Counted from the stretch's first letter, positions 1 through 5,056 are shown. The stretch is 8,110 nt of DNA from an uncultured Streptococcus sp. (GCA_934216185.1 CAKQBM010000084.1:1-8110), one strand, 5' to 3'. The notes: generated by a model not told the origin, from the letters alone. Numbers and translations are program-made.

Positions 1-8
1 CCCTTTCT

Positions 9-152
9 CTACTTTTTCTTAAGCTCTTTGTCTTTGAGCTTGTAAGCTAAGTACTGCTTATGCCAAAGACGAGCTTCGTTGATTAAGCCTAGTACCAAGA
101 TGACGGTTGTGGTGTCCTTGGTTGCTAGGCTTTTTATGATGTGTTCCATCAT
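9..152 (-). CDS. 47-aa hypothetical protein, first gene of the leftward operon of the mobile element
   Basis: This small frame starts with tandem ATG codons (MMEHIIKSLATKD...) and ends in a Lys-rich tail (LKDKELKKK). It is preceded by a near-perfect Shine-Dalgarno (AAGGAGG, 161-167) eight bases from the first ATG and by a consensus promoter at 186-214, so I treat it as real despite its size. Residues about 15-25 (TTVILVLGLIN) are mildly hydrophobic, too short for a clear membrane helix. No helix-turn-helix is visible, so it is not an obvious Cro. It lies divergent from the repressor, where phages usually place the first lytic or excision gene. The operon presumably continues past the left edge of the window. 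The family is not recognised and no function is proposed. Confidence 0.6.
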   Translation of the reverse strand: MMEHIIKSLATKDTTTVILVLGLINEARLWHKQYLAYKLKDKELKKK

Positions 153-185
153 TTGCCTTACCTCCTTTTCCTTAAGCTTGATTTA

Positions 186-214
186 ATTATACTACGAATT
201 AAATCGTATGTCAA
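186..214 (-). promoter_or_regulatory. Consensus leftward promoter of the element (PL-like)
   Basis: On the minus strand TTGACA (214-209) and TATAAT (191-186) are separated by exactly 17 bp, a full match to the sigma-A consensus. It faces the 47-aa gene at 9-152. The spacer is almost entirely filled by a TACGA-N6-TCGTA dyad, so a bound repressor would occlude the promoter. Confidence 0.85.
193..208. promoter_or_regulatory. Candidate repressor operator O1 inside the leftward promoter
   Basis: TACGA (193-197) and TCGTA (204-208) form a perfect 5-bp inverted repeat with 6 bp between the arms. The site lies exactly in the 17-bp spacer of the leftward promoter. Assignment to the neighbouring S24-type repressor is inferred from position and from related half-sites at 230-271. 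Confidence 0.6.
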
Positions 215-229
215 TACTTTTTTAGAATT

Positions 230-271
230 TTTTCGTATTTTTTTCGAATTTTTTATTTACAAATACGAAAA
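230..271. promoter_or_regulatory. Candidate repressor operators O2/O3, 11-bp inverted repeat
   Basis: TTTTCGTATTT (230-240) and AAATACGAAAA (261-271) are perfect inverted copies 20 bp apart, with a TTCGAA palindrome (243-248) between them. They share the TACGA/TCGTA core with O1. The right arm lies in the spacer of the repressor's own promoter and overlaps the last base of its -35, which suggests autoregulation. Binding itself is inferred. Confidence 0.5.
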
Positions 272-284
272 TAAGAGTTATTAT
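256..284 (+). promoter_or_regulatory. Rightward promoter of the repressor operon
   Basis: TTTACA (256-261), 17 bp, TATTAT (279-284) gives a good sigma-A promoter. Transcription would begin near 291, leaving a leader of about 20 nt before the repressor start at 312. Weaker than the opposing leftward promoter by match to consensus. Confidence 0.7.
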
Positions 285-311
285 ATAGTAAAAGACAAAA
301 GGAGAAAAAGA

Positions 312-1124
312 ATGGCCAGAGGACGAGGAAAATTAACTCCTCAAGATAAAGAGGATATGAAAGTCTTTTCCGCAAATCTTAATGCGATTTTATCGGATAG
401 GAATTGTAAGCAAGTTGAATTGTCCAGAGCGACAGGTATACCTGCTAGCACTTTAACAGGCTATGTAAAAGGAACTTCTTTGCCTATACCCGGAAATGTA
501 CAAAAGATAGCTGATTATTTTGGAGTATTAAAATCGACTTTAGATCCAAGGTTTGCAAGTGAAGATTCATCTATTGAAATTCCCCCTACCACTTCCCCCA
601 TCCAAACCATCTACGACCAACTAGCACCGCCTAGACAAGGCAAAGTCCTGACCTATGCCGGGAGGCAACTAGACGAGCAAAAAAATGAAGATAAAACGAA
701 GATAAACGAAGTATCGGAAGTTATCAGCTTGTACCAAGTTGAGGTTGTATCTGAGACGGCAGCAGCTTGTGGATTTAACTACGGATTTGGCTACGACGAT
801 ACAGACAGAGAGATTATAGAGGTTGACGAGCAACCACCACGCCACGATATTGCGACTAAAGTTAGCGGAGACTCCATGCAACCTGACTACCAAGACGGAG
901 ACATTCTCTATTTAGTAGACAAAGGACTGACCACCTACAACGGAGATTTGGCAGTTATCGCATACGGAGACCGCTCTTACTTTAAAAAGATATATACCGA
1001 AAACGGACGCTTACGCCTAGTGTCACTCAATGACAAGTATGAAGATATCATCCTAGACTTCCCACCAGCCGAAGATACACACATCAAGATTTATGCAGTT
1101 GTCGGGATGTATAGAGGGGAGTAA
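312..1124 (+). CDS. CI-like repressor: N-terminal HTH plus C-terminal S24 (LexA-type) self-cleaving peptidase
   Basis: A 270-aa lysogeny repressor. The start at 312 is chosen because AGGAG (300-304) sits seven bases upstream and MARGRGKLTPQDKED precedes the DNA-binding domain. An upstream in-frame ATG would add a Phe/Ile-rich stretch translated from the promoter region. Residues about 18-75 form an XRE-type helix-turn-helix (QVELSRATGIPASTLTGYVKG). A variable linker follows, then an S24 domain from about 140 with a candidate cleavage bond Cys153-Gly154, nucleophile Ser188 in GDSM and general base Lys225 in YFKKIY. All parts needed for RecA-stimulated autocleavage are therefore present, so induction by DNA damage is expected from the family. 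It should bind the TACGA/TCGTA operators at 193-271. GC and codon use change around position 580, between the two domains, suggesting a mosaic gene. The MazF-like gene follows 29 bp downstream. Confidence 0.93.
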   Translation: MARGRGKLTPQDKEDMKVFSANLNAILSDRNCKQVELSRATGIPASTLTGYVKGTSLPIPGNVQKIADYFGVLKSTLDPRFASEDSSIEIPPTTSPIQTIYDQLAPPRQGKVLTYAGRQLDEQKNEDKTKINEVSEVISLYQVEVVSETAAACGFNYGFGYDDTDREIIEVDEQPPRHDIATKVSGDSMQPDYQDGDILYLVDKGLTTYNGDLAVIAYGDRSYFKKIYTENGRLRLVSLNDKYEDIILDFPPAEDTHIKIYAVVGMYRGE

Positions 1125-1153
1125 AAAGTAATCTAAGAAAGGAAAAATATATC

Positions 1154-2047
1154 ATGGGAAGCGACAGAACTAACCAAGAAATAGCTATCTATACTAAAAC
1201 AGTCATTCAAGAACTCGATGATTATCTTAAACACCTTCAAACAATTGGTAACTCTGAAAATAAACGTTCCGAAAAAATAGCTCAATGGATCGAGAATTGG
1301 ACAAAATACTTAAATATCGAACATGAATTTAATCCCAAAAGCATCCAAGCTTTAAAAAGAGGAAGTATCGTTTATGCTGATTTTGGTTTCAATGTCGGTA
1401 GAGAATACGGAGGTCTTCATTATGCAATAGTTCTGAATAAAAAAGATGCACGTTCAAACCATCTTCTTCATGTACTGCCTTTGACATCTGTCAAAGAAAC
1501 AACAGATATGAATAATTTAAAATACTTCCAATTGCCAATCGGAAATGAGGTATTTCAATTATTGAATAGTAAATCTCTACAAAAGATTTCTGAATTAAGT
1601 GAGTTATATGACAACTATCTGATTAAAGATGAAGAATTACAAAAAAGGGCTGAAACTATCGATGCATTAGTCGAAGAAAATAAAAAAGCGATTAAAAGTA
1701 TTGAAAATGCCACCACTTCAAACATAGATGCTCTTTATATCGAACAAGCACGAACGATTGAAAACAACTTAACTTTTGCAAGTGTTGAGGCTAAAAAGAT
1801 AAGACAAGAACTTAAAGATAATAAAGAACTACTCGCGAACATTAAAAAGAAATTAAAATACGCTCAGAAGACTGTTGCGAAGACTAGACATATGAATAAA
1901 GATAGTATTGTCCTATTGAACCAAGTAACAACTATTAGTAAATTGAGACTTTACGATCCTAAAAATAATAATTCAATTTTGAATGGTATTGTACTATCTA
2001 CTGATACTATGAATAAAATAGATATGGCGCTAAAAAATATTTTTTAA
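1154..2047 (+). CDS. MazF/PemK-like protein with a long helical insert
   Basis: A 297-aa protein preceded by AAAGGA about ten bases from the ATG, 29 bp behind the repressor with no promoter or terminator between, so probably co-transcribed. Residues 1-62 are helical. Residues 68-112 resemble the first half of a MazF fold: KRGSIVYADFG, then GREYGGLHYAIVL, then VLPLTS. Residues about 140-245 are rich in Glu, Lys and Leu and look like a coiled coil. Residues 250-297 resemble the closing part of MazF: DSIVLLNQVTTISKLRL, followed by a STDTMNKIDMALKNIF helix. The fold therefore appears split by an insert of about 100 residues. Against B. subtilis MazF, catalytic Thr48 matches Thr111, but Arg25 is replaced by His89. 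Ribonuclease activity is possible but unproven. No separate antitoxin gene is visible; the helical parts or the repressor might take that role. A defence or lysogeny-maintenance job is inference. Confidence 0.75.
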   Translation: MGSDRTNQEIAIYTKTVIQELDDYLKHLQTIGNSENKRSEKIAQWIENWTKYLNIEHEFNPKSIQALKRGSIVYADFGFNVGREYGGLHYAIVLNKKDARSNHLLHVLPLTSVKETTDMNNLKYFQLPIGNEVFQLLNSKSLQKISELSELYDNYLIKDEELQKRAETIDALVEENKKAIKSIENATTSNIDALYIEQARTIENNLTFASVEAKKIRQELKDNKELLANIKKKLKYAQKTVAKTRHMNKDSIVLLNQVTTISKLRLYDPKNNNSILNGIVLSTDTMNKIDMALKNIF

Positions 2048-2064
2048 AATTCGAGTATTTTTTA

Positions 2065-2093
2065 TTGACTTTTCTTAAAATTAGGGTTAGAAT
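2065..2093 (+). promoter_or_regulatory. Promoter of first non-coding transcription unit
   Basis: TTGACT (2065-2070), 17 bp, TAGAAT (2088-2093) starts 18 bp after the MazF-like stop codon and points at a region without a plausible frame. The TTCGAG and T-run just upstream (2050-2063) resemble the candidate repressor sites near 245, so repressor control is possible but weakly supported. Confidence 0.6.
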
Positions 2094-2099
2094 AAAATC

Positions 2100-2187
2100 A
2101 TAAGGTCGCTTGACGACAAAATATATGATACTGTCCCAAGAGGACATCTCTAGCCCTGCTCTTATGAGTTGGGCTTTTAATTTTTTA
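2100..2187 (+). ncRNA. Candidate small RNA 1 (about 85 nt)
   Basis: This unit is bounded by a good promoter (2065-2093) and a strong hairpin with a T-tract (2152-2187). It contains an internal hairpin, TGTCC (2132-2136) with GGACA (2142-2146) around a CAAGA loop. The segment CTTGACGACAA (2109-2119) is complementary, with one bulge, to a stem-loop at 2267-2278. No ribosome-binding site with a start codon is seen. I do not recognise an RNA family; existence of the transcript is inferred from signals only. Confidence 0.4.
2152..2187 (+). terminator. Rho-independent terminator of small RNA 1
   Basis: AGCCCTGCTC (2152-2161) pairs with GAGTTGGGCT (2166-2175) with one mismatch and one wobble around a TTAT loop, followed by a T-rich run to about 2190. 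It would also end read-through from the repressor/MazF-like operon. Confidence 0.8.
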
Positions 2188-2201
2188 TTTAACATCTATT
2201 C

Positions 2202-2218
2202 CCATTTTGGAAACAACT
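2202..2218 (+). repeat. 17-bp direct repeat, copy 1
   Basis: CCATTTTGGAAACAACT here recurs exactly at 2348-2364, 146 bp away. This copy ends two bases before the -35 of the second small transcription unit (2221), a position suited to an operator or enhancer. Copy 1 lacks the complete left arm found in copy 2. Confidence 0.8.
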
Positions 2219-2220
2219 GC

Positions 2221-2249
2221 TTGACAGAAATTAAAAAAAGAAATACACT
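2221..2249 (+). promoter_or_regulatory. Promoter of second non-coding unit / integrase leader
   Basis: TTGACA (2221-2226), 17 bp, TACACT (2244-2249). The -35 is perfect and the -10 matches four of six bases. The transcript would begin near 2256 and either stop at the hairpin at 2292-2314 or read on into the integrase at 2485. Confidence 0.55.
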
Positions 2250-2255
2250 AAGAAT

Positions 2256-2326
2256 GTAAAAAAGCCTTGTTCGTCAAGGATAAAATCGTCTGGTGTACTT
2301 CTAAGAGGTACACCTTATTTTATTAT
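2256..2326 (+). ncRNA. Candidate small RNA 2 or attenuated integrase leader
   Basis: The unit runs from promoter 2221-2249 to a hairpin with a T-rich tail. It contains stem-loop CCTTG (2265-2269) / CAAGG (2275-2279) with loop TTCGT, then the long hairpin at 2292-2314. A-rich and T-rich flanks (GATAAAAT near 2279-2286, ATTTTATTATC near 2318-2328) could extend that hairpin. No start codon with a Shine-Dalgarno is seen. It may be an independent RNA or the 5' part of the integrase mRNA. Confidence 0.35.
2292..2326 (+). terminator. Terminator or attenuator hairpin upstream of the integrase
   Basis: GGTGTACTTC (2292-2301) and GAGGTACACC (2305-2314) form a 10-bp stem (one wobble) with a TAA triloop, followed by TTATTTTATTAT. 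The interrupted T-run makes termination plausible but perhaps incomplete, which would suit an attenuator. Confidence 0.55.
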
Positions 2327-2343
2327 CTGACGAGCTGCCAACT

Positions 2344-2364
2344 GTTTCCATTTTGGAAACAACT
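2344..2364. promoter_or_regulatory. 17-bp direct repeat copy 2, inside a palindrome (candidate operator)
   Basis: GTTTCCA (2344-2350), TTT, TGGAAAC (2354-2360) is a perfect 7-bp inverted repeat. It overlaps the second copy of CCATTTTGGAAACAACT (2348-2364). A perfect dyad that also recurs beside a promoter suggests a protein-binding site, but the regulator is unknown. Confidence 0.5.
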
Positions 2365-2371
2365 CAAAAAA

Positions 2372-2411
2372 ATCCCCACACTCGCCATCGCCAAACTTTG
2401 AGTGTGAGGAT
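2372..2411 (+). other. Inverted repeat in the integrase leader
   Basis: ATCCCCACACTC (2372-2383) and GAGTGTGAGGAT (2400-2411) can form a 12-bp stem with one mismatch around a 16-nt loop. No T-tract follows, so it is not a terminator. It may be an RNA element or a recombinase accessory site. Confidence 0.5.
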
Positions 2412-2417
2412 ATCCTG

Positions 2418-2453
2418 TATAGTAAAAGGCATTAAAAAGCCCTCTTTACTATA
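2418..2453 (+). other. Hairpin directly upstream of the integrase ribosome-binding site
   Basis: TATAGTAAA (2418-2426) and TTTACTATA (2445-2453) are perfect 9-bp arms. Inside them GGC (2428-2430) can pair with GCC (2439-2441). The structure ends about 20 bases before the integrase Shine-Dalgarno (2473-2477), so it could affect translation or mRNA stability. Confidence 0.5.
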
Positions 2454-2484
2454 CCCATTTTATCAAAAAAGTGAGGTAAATACA

Positions 2485-3627
2485 ATGTGGATGGAAGAAC
2501 TTCCCAACGGAAAATACAAATTTTTTGAGCGATACAAAGACCCGTATACAGAGAAATGGAAAAGGGTATCTGTAACCCTTGACTCTGGATCAAGTAGGGC
2601 GAAGAAAGAAGCACAGAGACTTCTGGACGAGCGATTGGAAGAAACACTAAAGAAGCTACAAACGACTGATATCATCTATAAGCACGTTTTAGATGAGTGG
2701 TGGGCATTTTATCAAAAGGAACTCAAGGGAAGCTCTATCAGCTCTCTTACCAGCAGCGTGAATGATTTTAAAGAAACTTTTGACTTATCTGTGAAAGTGA
2801 GCAACATCGATACAAAATATATTCAGCGTTTTCTAAACAACCTTGACCTATCCCGTTCAAAAATGGAACGATATAAGTTAATCTTAAACCTGTCTCTTGA
2901 TTACGCAGTCAATCTTGAGTACATTGAAGACAATCCTGCAAGACGTGCGAAGCTTCCCAAACTCGTAAAGACTATTGAAGATTTAGAAAAGACAGAAAAG
3001 AAATTCCTTGAAGAAGATGAGTTAAAAAGATTACTTTCTGAGCTATATAGAGCAGATAAAACGTATAGGCTAGGATTACTTGCTGAATTTATGGCTTACA
3101 ATGGTTGTCGTATAGGTGAAGCTATAGCGCTTAGAGAAGAGAACGTTGATTTTGATAGCAAGACTGTCAAAATACATGGAACGCTAGATAAGACTGTAGG
3201 CTATTCTAAAGGATTAAAAACAACAACAAAAACAGCTGCAAGCTTCAGGACCGTTTCCTTGTCAAAGAGAGAACTTGAAATATTAAAAGAATTCATCTCA
3301 ATAAATGAACTTTCGAAAAATACAAGAGAAACCTTTAATGATCTCGGATTTATTTTTGTTACCAAGAACGGAATACCTATCCAAAATAACTCGTTTAATT
3401 TAGCGATTAAAAAAGCAAATAACCGACTTGAAAACCCCATAGATAAGCATCTCACGTCGCATATATTTAGACACACGCTAGTGAGTAGGCTAGCAGAGAA
3501 TAACGTGCCTCTAAAAGCGATTATGGCGAGAGTAGGGCATTCTGACTCTCGTACGACAAATAAAATCTATACACACGTTACAAAGAAGATGGATGACAAT
3601 ATCCTCAACCTACTAGATAATTTATAG
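2485..3627 (+). CDS. int: Tyrosine recombinase (phage/ICE-type integrase)
   Basis: A 380-aa site-specific recombinase that integrates and, with a directionality factor, excises the element. The start at 2485 is preferred because GAGGT lies seven bases upstream and MWMEELPNGKYKFFERYKDP is a typical N-terminal arm-binding domain. An earlier in-frame ATG at 2353 would encode 44 residues from the hairpin-rich leader. Residues about 5-60 are the arm-binding domain, 65-155 the SAM-like core-binding domain and 175-375 the catalytic domain. The catalytic set is complete: Arg209 (GCRIGE), Lys249, His326 and Arg329 (HIFRH), His352 (GHSDSRTT) and Tyr362 (KIYTHV). The gene points at hup, with its stop 31 bp from the hup terminator, so the attachment site should lie there. 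The length is normal for the family, with no sign of decay. Confidence 0.95.
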   Translation: MWMEELPNGKYKFFERYKDPYTEKWKRVSVTLDSGSSRAKKEAQRLLDERLEETLKKLQTTDIIYKHVLDEWWAFYQKELKGSSISSLTSSVNDFKETFDLSVKVSNIDTKYIQRFLNNLDLSRSKMERYKLILNLSLDYAVNLEYIEDNPARRAKLPKLVKTIEDLEKTEKKFLEEDELKRLLSELYRADKTYRLGLLAEFMAYNGCRIGEAIALREENVDFDSKTVKIHGTLDKTVGYSKGLKTTTKTAASFRTVSLSKRELEILKEFISINELSKNTRETFNDLGFIFVTKNGIPIQNNSFNLAIKKANNRLENPIDKHLTSHIFRHTLVSRLAENNVPLKAIMARVGHSDSRTTNKIYTHVTKKMDDNILNLLDNL

Positions 3628-3648
3628 TTTTGCCCCTTTTTTGCCCCC
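3628..3648 (+). repeat. Tandem TTTTGCCCC repeats after int, candidate arm-type integrase sites
   Basis: TTTTGCCCC occurs at 3628-3636 and again at 3639-3647, an 11-bp period that places both on the same face of the helix. They directly follow the int stop codon and flank the presumed core site. Such repeats fit arm sites recognised by the N-terminal domain of this integrase class. That role is inferred. Confidence 0.5.
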
Positions 3649-3713
3649 TATACACAAAAAAAGCCTACTGCCCAAGCTAGAAAGCTTGATACAATAGGCT
3701 TTTTAAAGGCTGA
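3649..3713. other. Probable attachment-site region (element / hup junction)
   Basis: The int gene ends at 3627 and the core gene hup ends at 3714, so one end of the element must fall here or just inside hup. The stretch consists largely of the hup terminator. The exact core cannot be fixed without the other junction or an empty site. Confidence 0.45.
3658..3704 (-). terminator. Bidirectional terminator between int and hup
   Basis: AAAAAGCCTA (3658-3667) pairs with TAGGCTTTTT (3695-3704), with an inner stem CAAGCT (3673-3678) / AGCTTG (3683-3688) around AGAA. In hup orientation the stem ends in a run of seven T, starting ten bases past the stop codon. It can also stop int transcripts. Confidence 0.85.
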
Positions 3714-3989
3714 TTATTTAACAGCGTCTTTAAGAGCTTTACCAGCTTTGAACGCTGGAACTTTAGAAGCTGCAATTGTGATTTCTTTACCAGTTTGTGG
3801 GTTGCGACCTTTACGTGCAGCACGCTCACGAACTTCAAAGTTACCAAAACCAATCAATTGAACTTTTTCACCAGCTGCAAGGTAGTCAGCTACTGCTGCG
3901 AATACAGCTTCAACTGCTGCTGCTGAGTCTTTCTTAGTCAATTCTGTAGCTTCTGCTACTTTAGCGATCAAATCTTGTTTGTTTGCCAT
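3714..3989 (-). CDS. hup: DNA-binding protein HU
   Basis: A 91-aa HU protein, the nucleoid-associated histone-like protein that binds and bends DNA as a dimer. It covers the whole family length from [21 protein letters not shown] to ALKDAVK. The signature [21 protein letters not shown] (about residues 47-67) and the DNA-contacting arm with RNPQTG are intact. GGAGG (4000-4004) precedes the start by ten bases, and it has its own promoter (4031-4059) and terminator (3658-3704), so it is monocistronic. It is the only HU in the window; in streptococci HU (called hup or hlpA) is normally the sole copy and highly expressed. Its 3' end is next to the integrase, so it is likely the host gene marking the element's insertion site, and its coding frame is undamaged. 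Confidence 0.98.
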   Translation of the reverse strand: MANKQDLIAKVAEATELTKKDSAAAVEAVFAAVADYLAAGEKVQLIGFGNFEVRERAARKGRNPQTGKEITIAASKVPAFKAGKALKDAVK

Positions 3990-4030
3990 GTTAATGATTC
4001 CTCCAAATTAATTTCTAATTAACAATTATA

Positions 4031-4059
4031 ATCATATCCTAAAATTCCTTTTAGGTCAA
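4031..4059 (-). promoter_or_regulatory. hup promoter with embedded inverted repeat
   Basis: On the minus strand TTGACC (4059-4054), 17 bp, TATGAT (4036-4031). A perfect 7-bp inverted repeat, CCTAAAA (4038-4044) and TTTTAGG (4049-4055), fills the spacer and touches the -35, as an operator would. No regulator can be named. Confidence 0.75.
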
Positions 4060-4106
4060 GTTAAAAACGCTATTTCTTCACATTTTCTTTATTTTTTTAG
4101 GAGTTT

Positions 4107-4946
4107 TTAGGAATTGTAACGAACTAAAATAGCCCAAGCGTTCTCACCCGTGTGAGTTTGAATAATAGAGCCTGTCTCCAATACGGAAATTGGCTTTTCA
4201 ACATAAGGTTGCAAATTGTCTTTCATCTCTTTTGCCCAATCAGAACTACCAGAATATGAAATTCCAATCTCTGCTACAGAACGGTCAGAGAGCGATGTTA
4301 TCAACTCATCTAACCATTTTTTAAAAGTTTTAGCTCCACGACCTTTAACCATTGGTTGCAATTCATGGTCCTTCATCTGCATGACAACACGTATATTGAG
4401 AAGTGAGCTCAACAATCCAGTTACACGGCCAATTCGTCCACCTTTTACTAGATTTTCTAGAGTAGAAACGCCAATATAAAGCTCCGTCTGTTTTTTTACT
4501 TCTTCTACATGAGATAAAATTTCCTCCATATCTTTGCCTTCTTGTGCTAATTTAGCAGCTTCGACAACTTGGAATTTCAAGGCTTGGTCAGTGAAGGAAC
4601 TGTCAATAACTGTTACGTCGGCAGTAGATAGGCTGGCACCTTGGCGTGCTGCTTCTACAGTACCTGAAAGGGCATGGGACATATGAATAGCAAGAATCTG
4701 ACTGCCATCCTTGCACAAGTCTTCAAAAACTTCAGCGAAAACACCTACAGGTGGTTGACTTGTTTTAGGAAGGTTCTTACTTTCTTGCATCAACTGAAGA
4801 AACTTACCTTCTTCTTTTAAATCAGCATCCGAATAAACAACATTATCAATCATTACGGATAGAGGAACTACCGTGATATCTAATTGCTTTACTAATTCTG
4901 GCTCAATAGTAACAGATGAATCGGTAACAATCTTAATTTTTGTCAT
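4107..4946 (-). CDS. DegV/FakB-family fatty-acid-binding protein
   Basis: A 279-aa DegV-family protein of normal length. Members called FakB bind a fatty acid and present it to the kinase FakA, which makes acyl-phosphate for phospholipid synthesis from exogenous lipid. Family motifs are present: KIVTDSS (5-11), TSQPPVG (62-68), HALSGT (91-96), VIDSS (113-117), [12 protein letters not shown] (163-174) and [15 protein letters not shown] near the C terminus. No signal peptide or membrane helix is seen, consistent with a soluble protein. Streptococci usually have several paralogues with different acyl preferences, and I cannot tell which this is. The Shine-Dalgarno is weak (GAAAG). It is transcribed from an extended -10 promoter at 4995-5003, divergent from the yitT-like gene. 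No clear terminator separates it from hup, which has its own promoter. Confidence 0.93.
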   Translation of the reverse strand: MTKIKIVTDSSVTIEPELVKQLDITVVPLSVMIDNVVYSDADLKEEGKFLQLMQESKNLPKTSQPPVGVFAEVFEDLCKDGSQILAIHMSHALSGTVEAARQGASLSTADVTVIDSSFTDQALKFQVVEAAKLAQEGKDMEEILSHVEEVKKQTELYIGVSTLENLVKGGRIGRVTGLLSSLLNIRVVMQMKDHELQPMVKGRGAKTFKKWLDELITSLSDRSVAEIGISYSGSSDWAKEMKDNLQPYVEKPISVLETGSIIQTHTGENAWAILVRYNS

Positions 4947-4994
4947 AGTATCAATCTTTCTATTTTAGGATTCAGATTGGTTTTCTTACTTTTA

Positions 4995-5003
4995 ATTATA
5001 TCA
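4995..5003 (-). promoter_or_regulatory. Extended -10 promoter of the degV gene
   Basis: TGATATAAT read on the minus strand (5003-4995) matches the TGNTATAAT extended -10. No good -35 lies 17 bp upstream. The leader would be about 40 nt. The same nine bases occur at the yitT-like and ribF promoters. Confidence 0.65.
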
Positions 5004-5033
5004 AAAAAAGATTAAAAATCCTAATGGAGTCAA

Positions 5034-5056
5034 TCAAATTTTCCTTAAAAATTTGA
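5034..5056. promoter_or_regulatory. 9-bp inverted repeat between degV and yitT-like genes
   Basis: TCAAATTTT (5034-5042) and AAAATTTGA (5048-5056) are perfect inverted arms around CCTTA. The right arm is also part of the first of three tandem 11-bp units. Its place between two divergent promoters suggests a binding site that could serve both genes. Confidence 0.45.

Noticed and set aside
141..311. N-terminal extension of the repressor from an upstream ATG
   Set aside because: It translates the promoter and operator region into a Phe/Ile-rich stretch, and the AGGAG at 300-304 clearly serves the ATG at 312.
2007..2195. Minus-strand 62-codon frame across the small RNA 1 region
   Set aside because: It overlaps the 3' end of the MazF-like gene and reads through the terminator stem; no convincing ribosome-binding site or promoter.
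2353..2484. 44-residue N-terminal extension of the integrase
   Set aside because: It covers the palindrome and two hairpins, has no Shine-Dalgarno, and GAGGT before 2485 fits a standard integrase N terminus.
4094..4112. Two TTTTTAGGA copies at the 3' end of degV
   Set aside because: One copy overlaps the stop codon, the sequence is low in complexity, and no link to the TTTTAGG dyad in the hup promoter can be shown.
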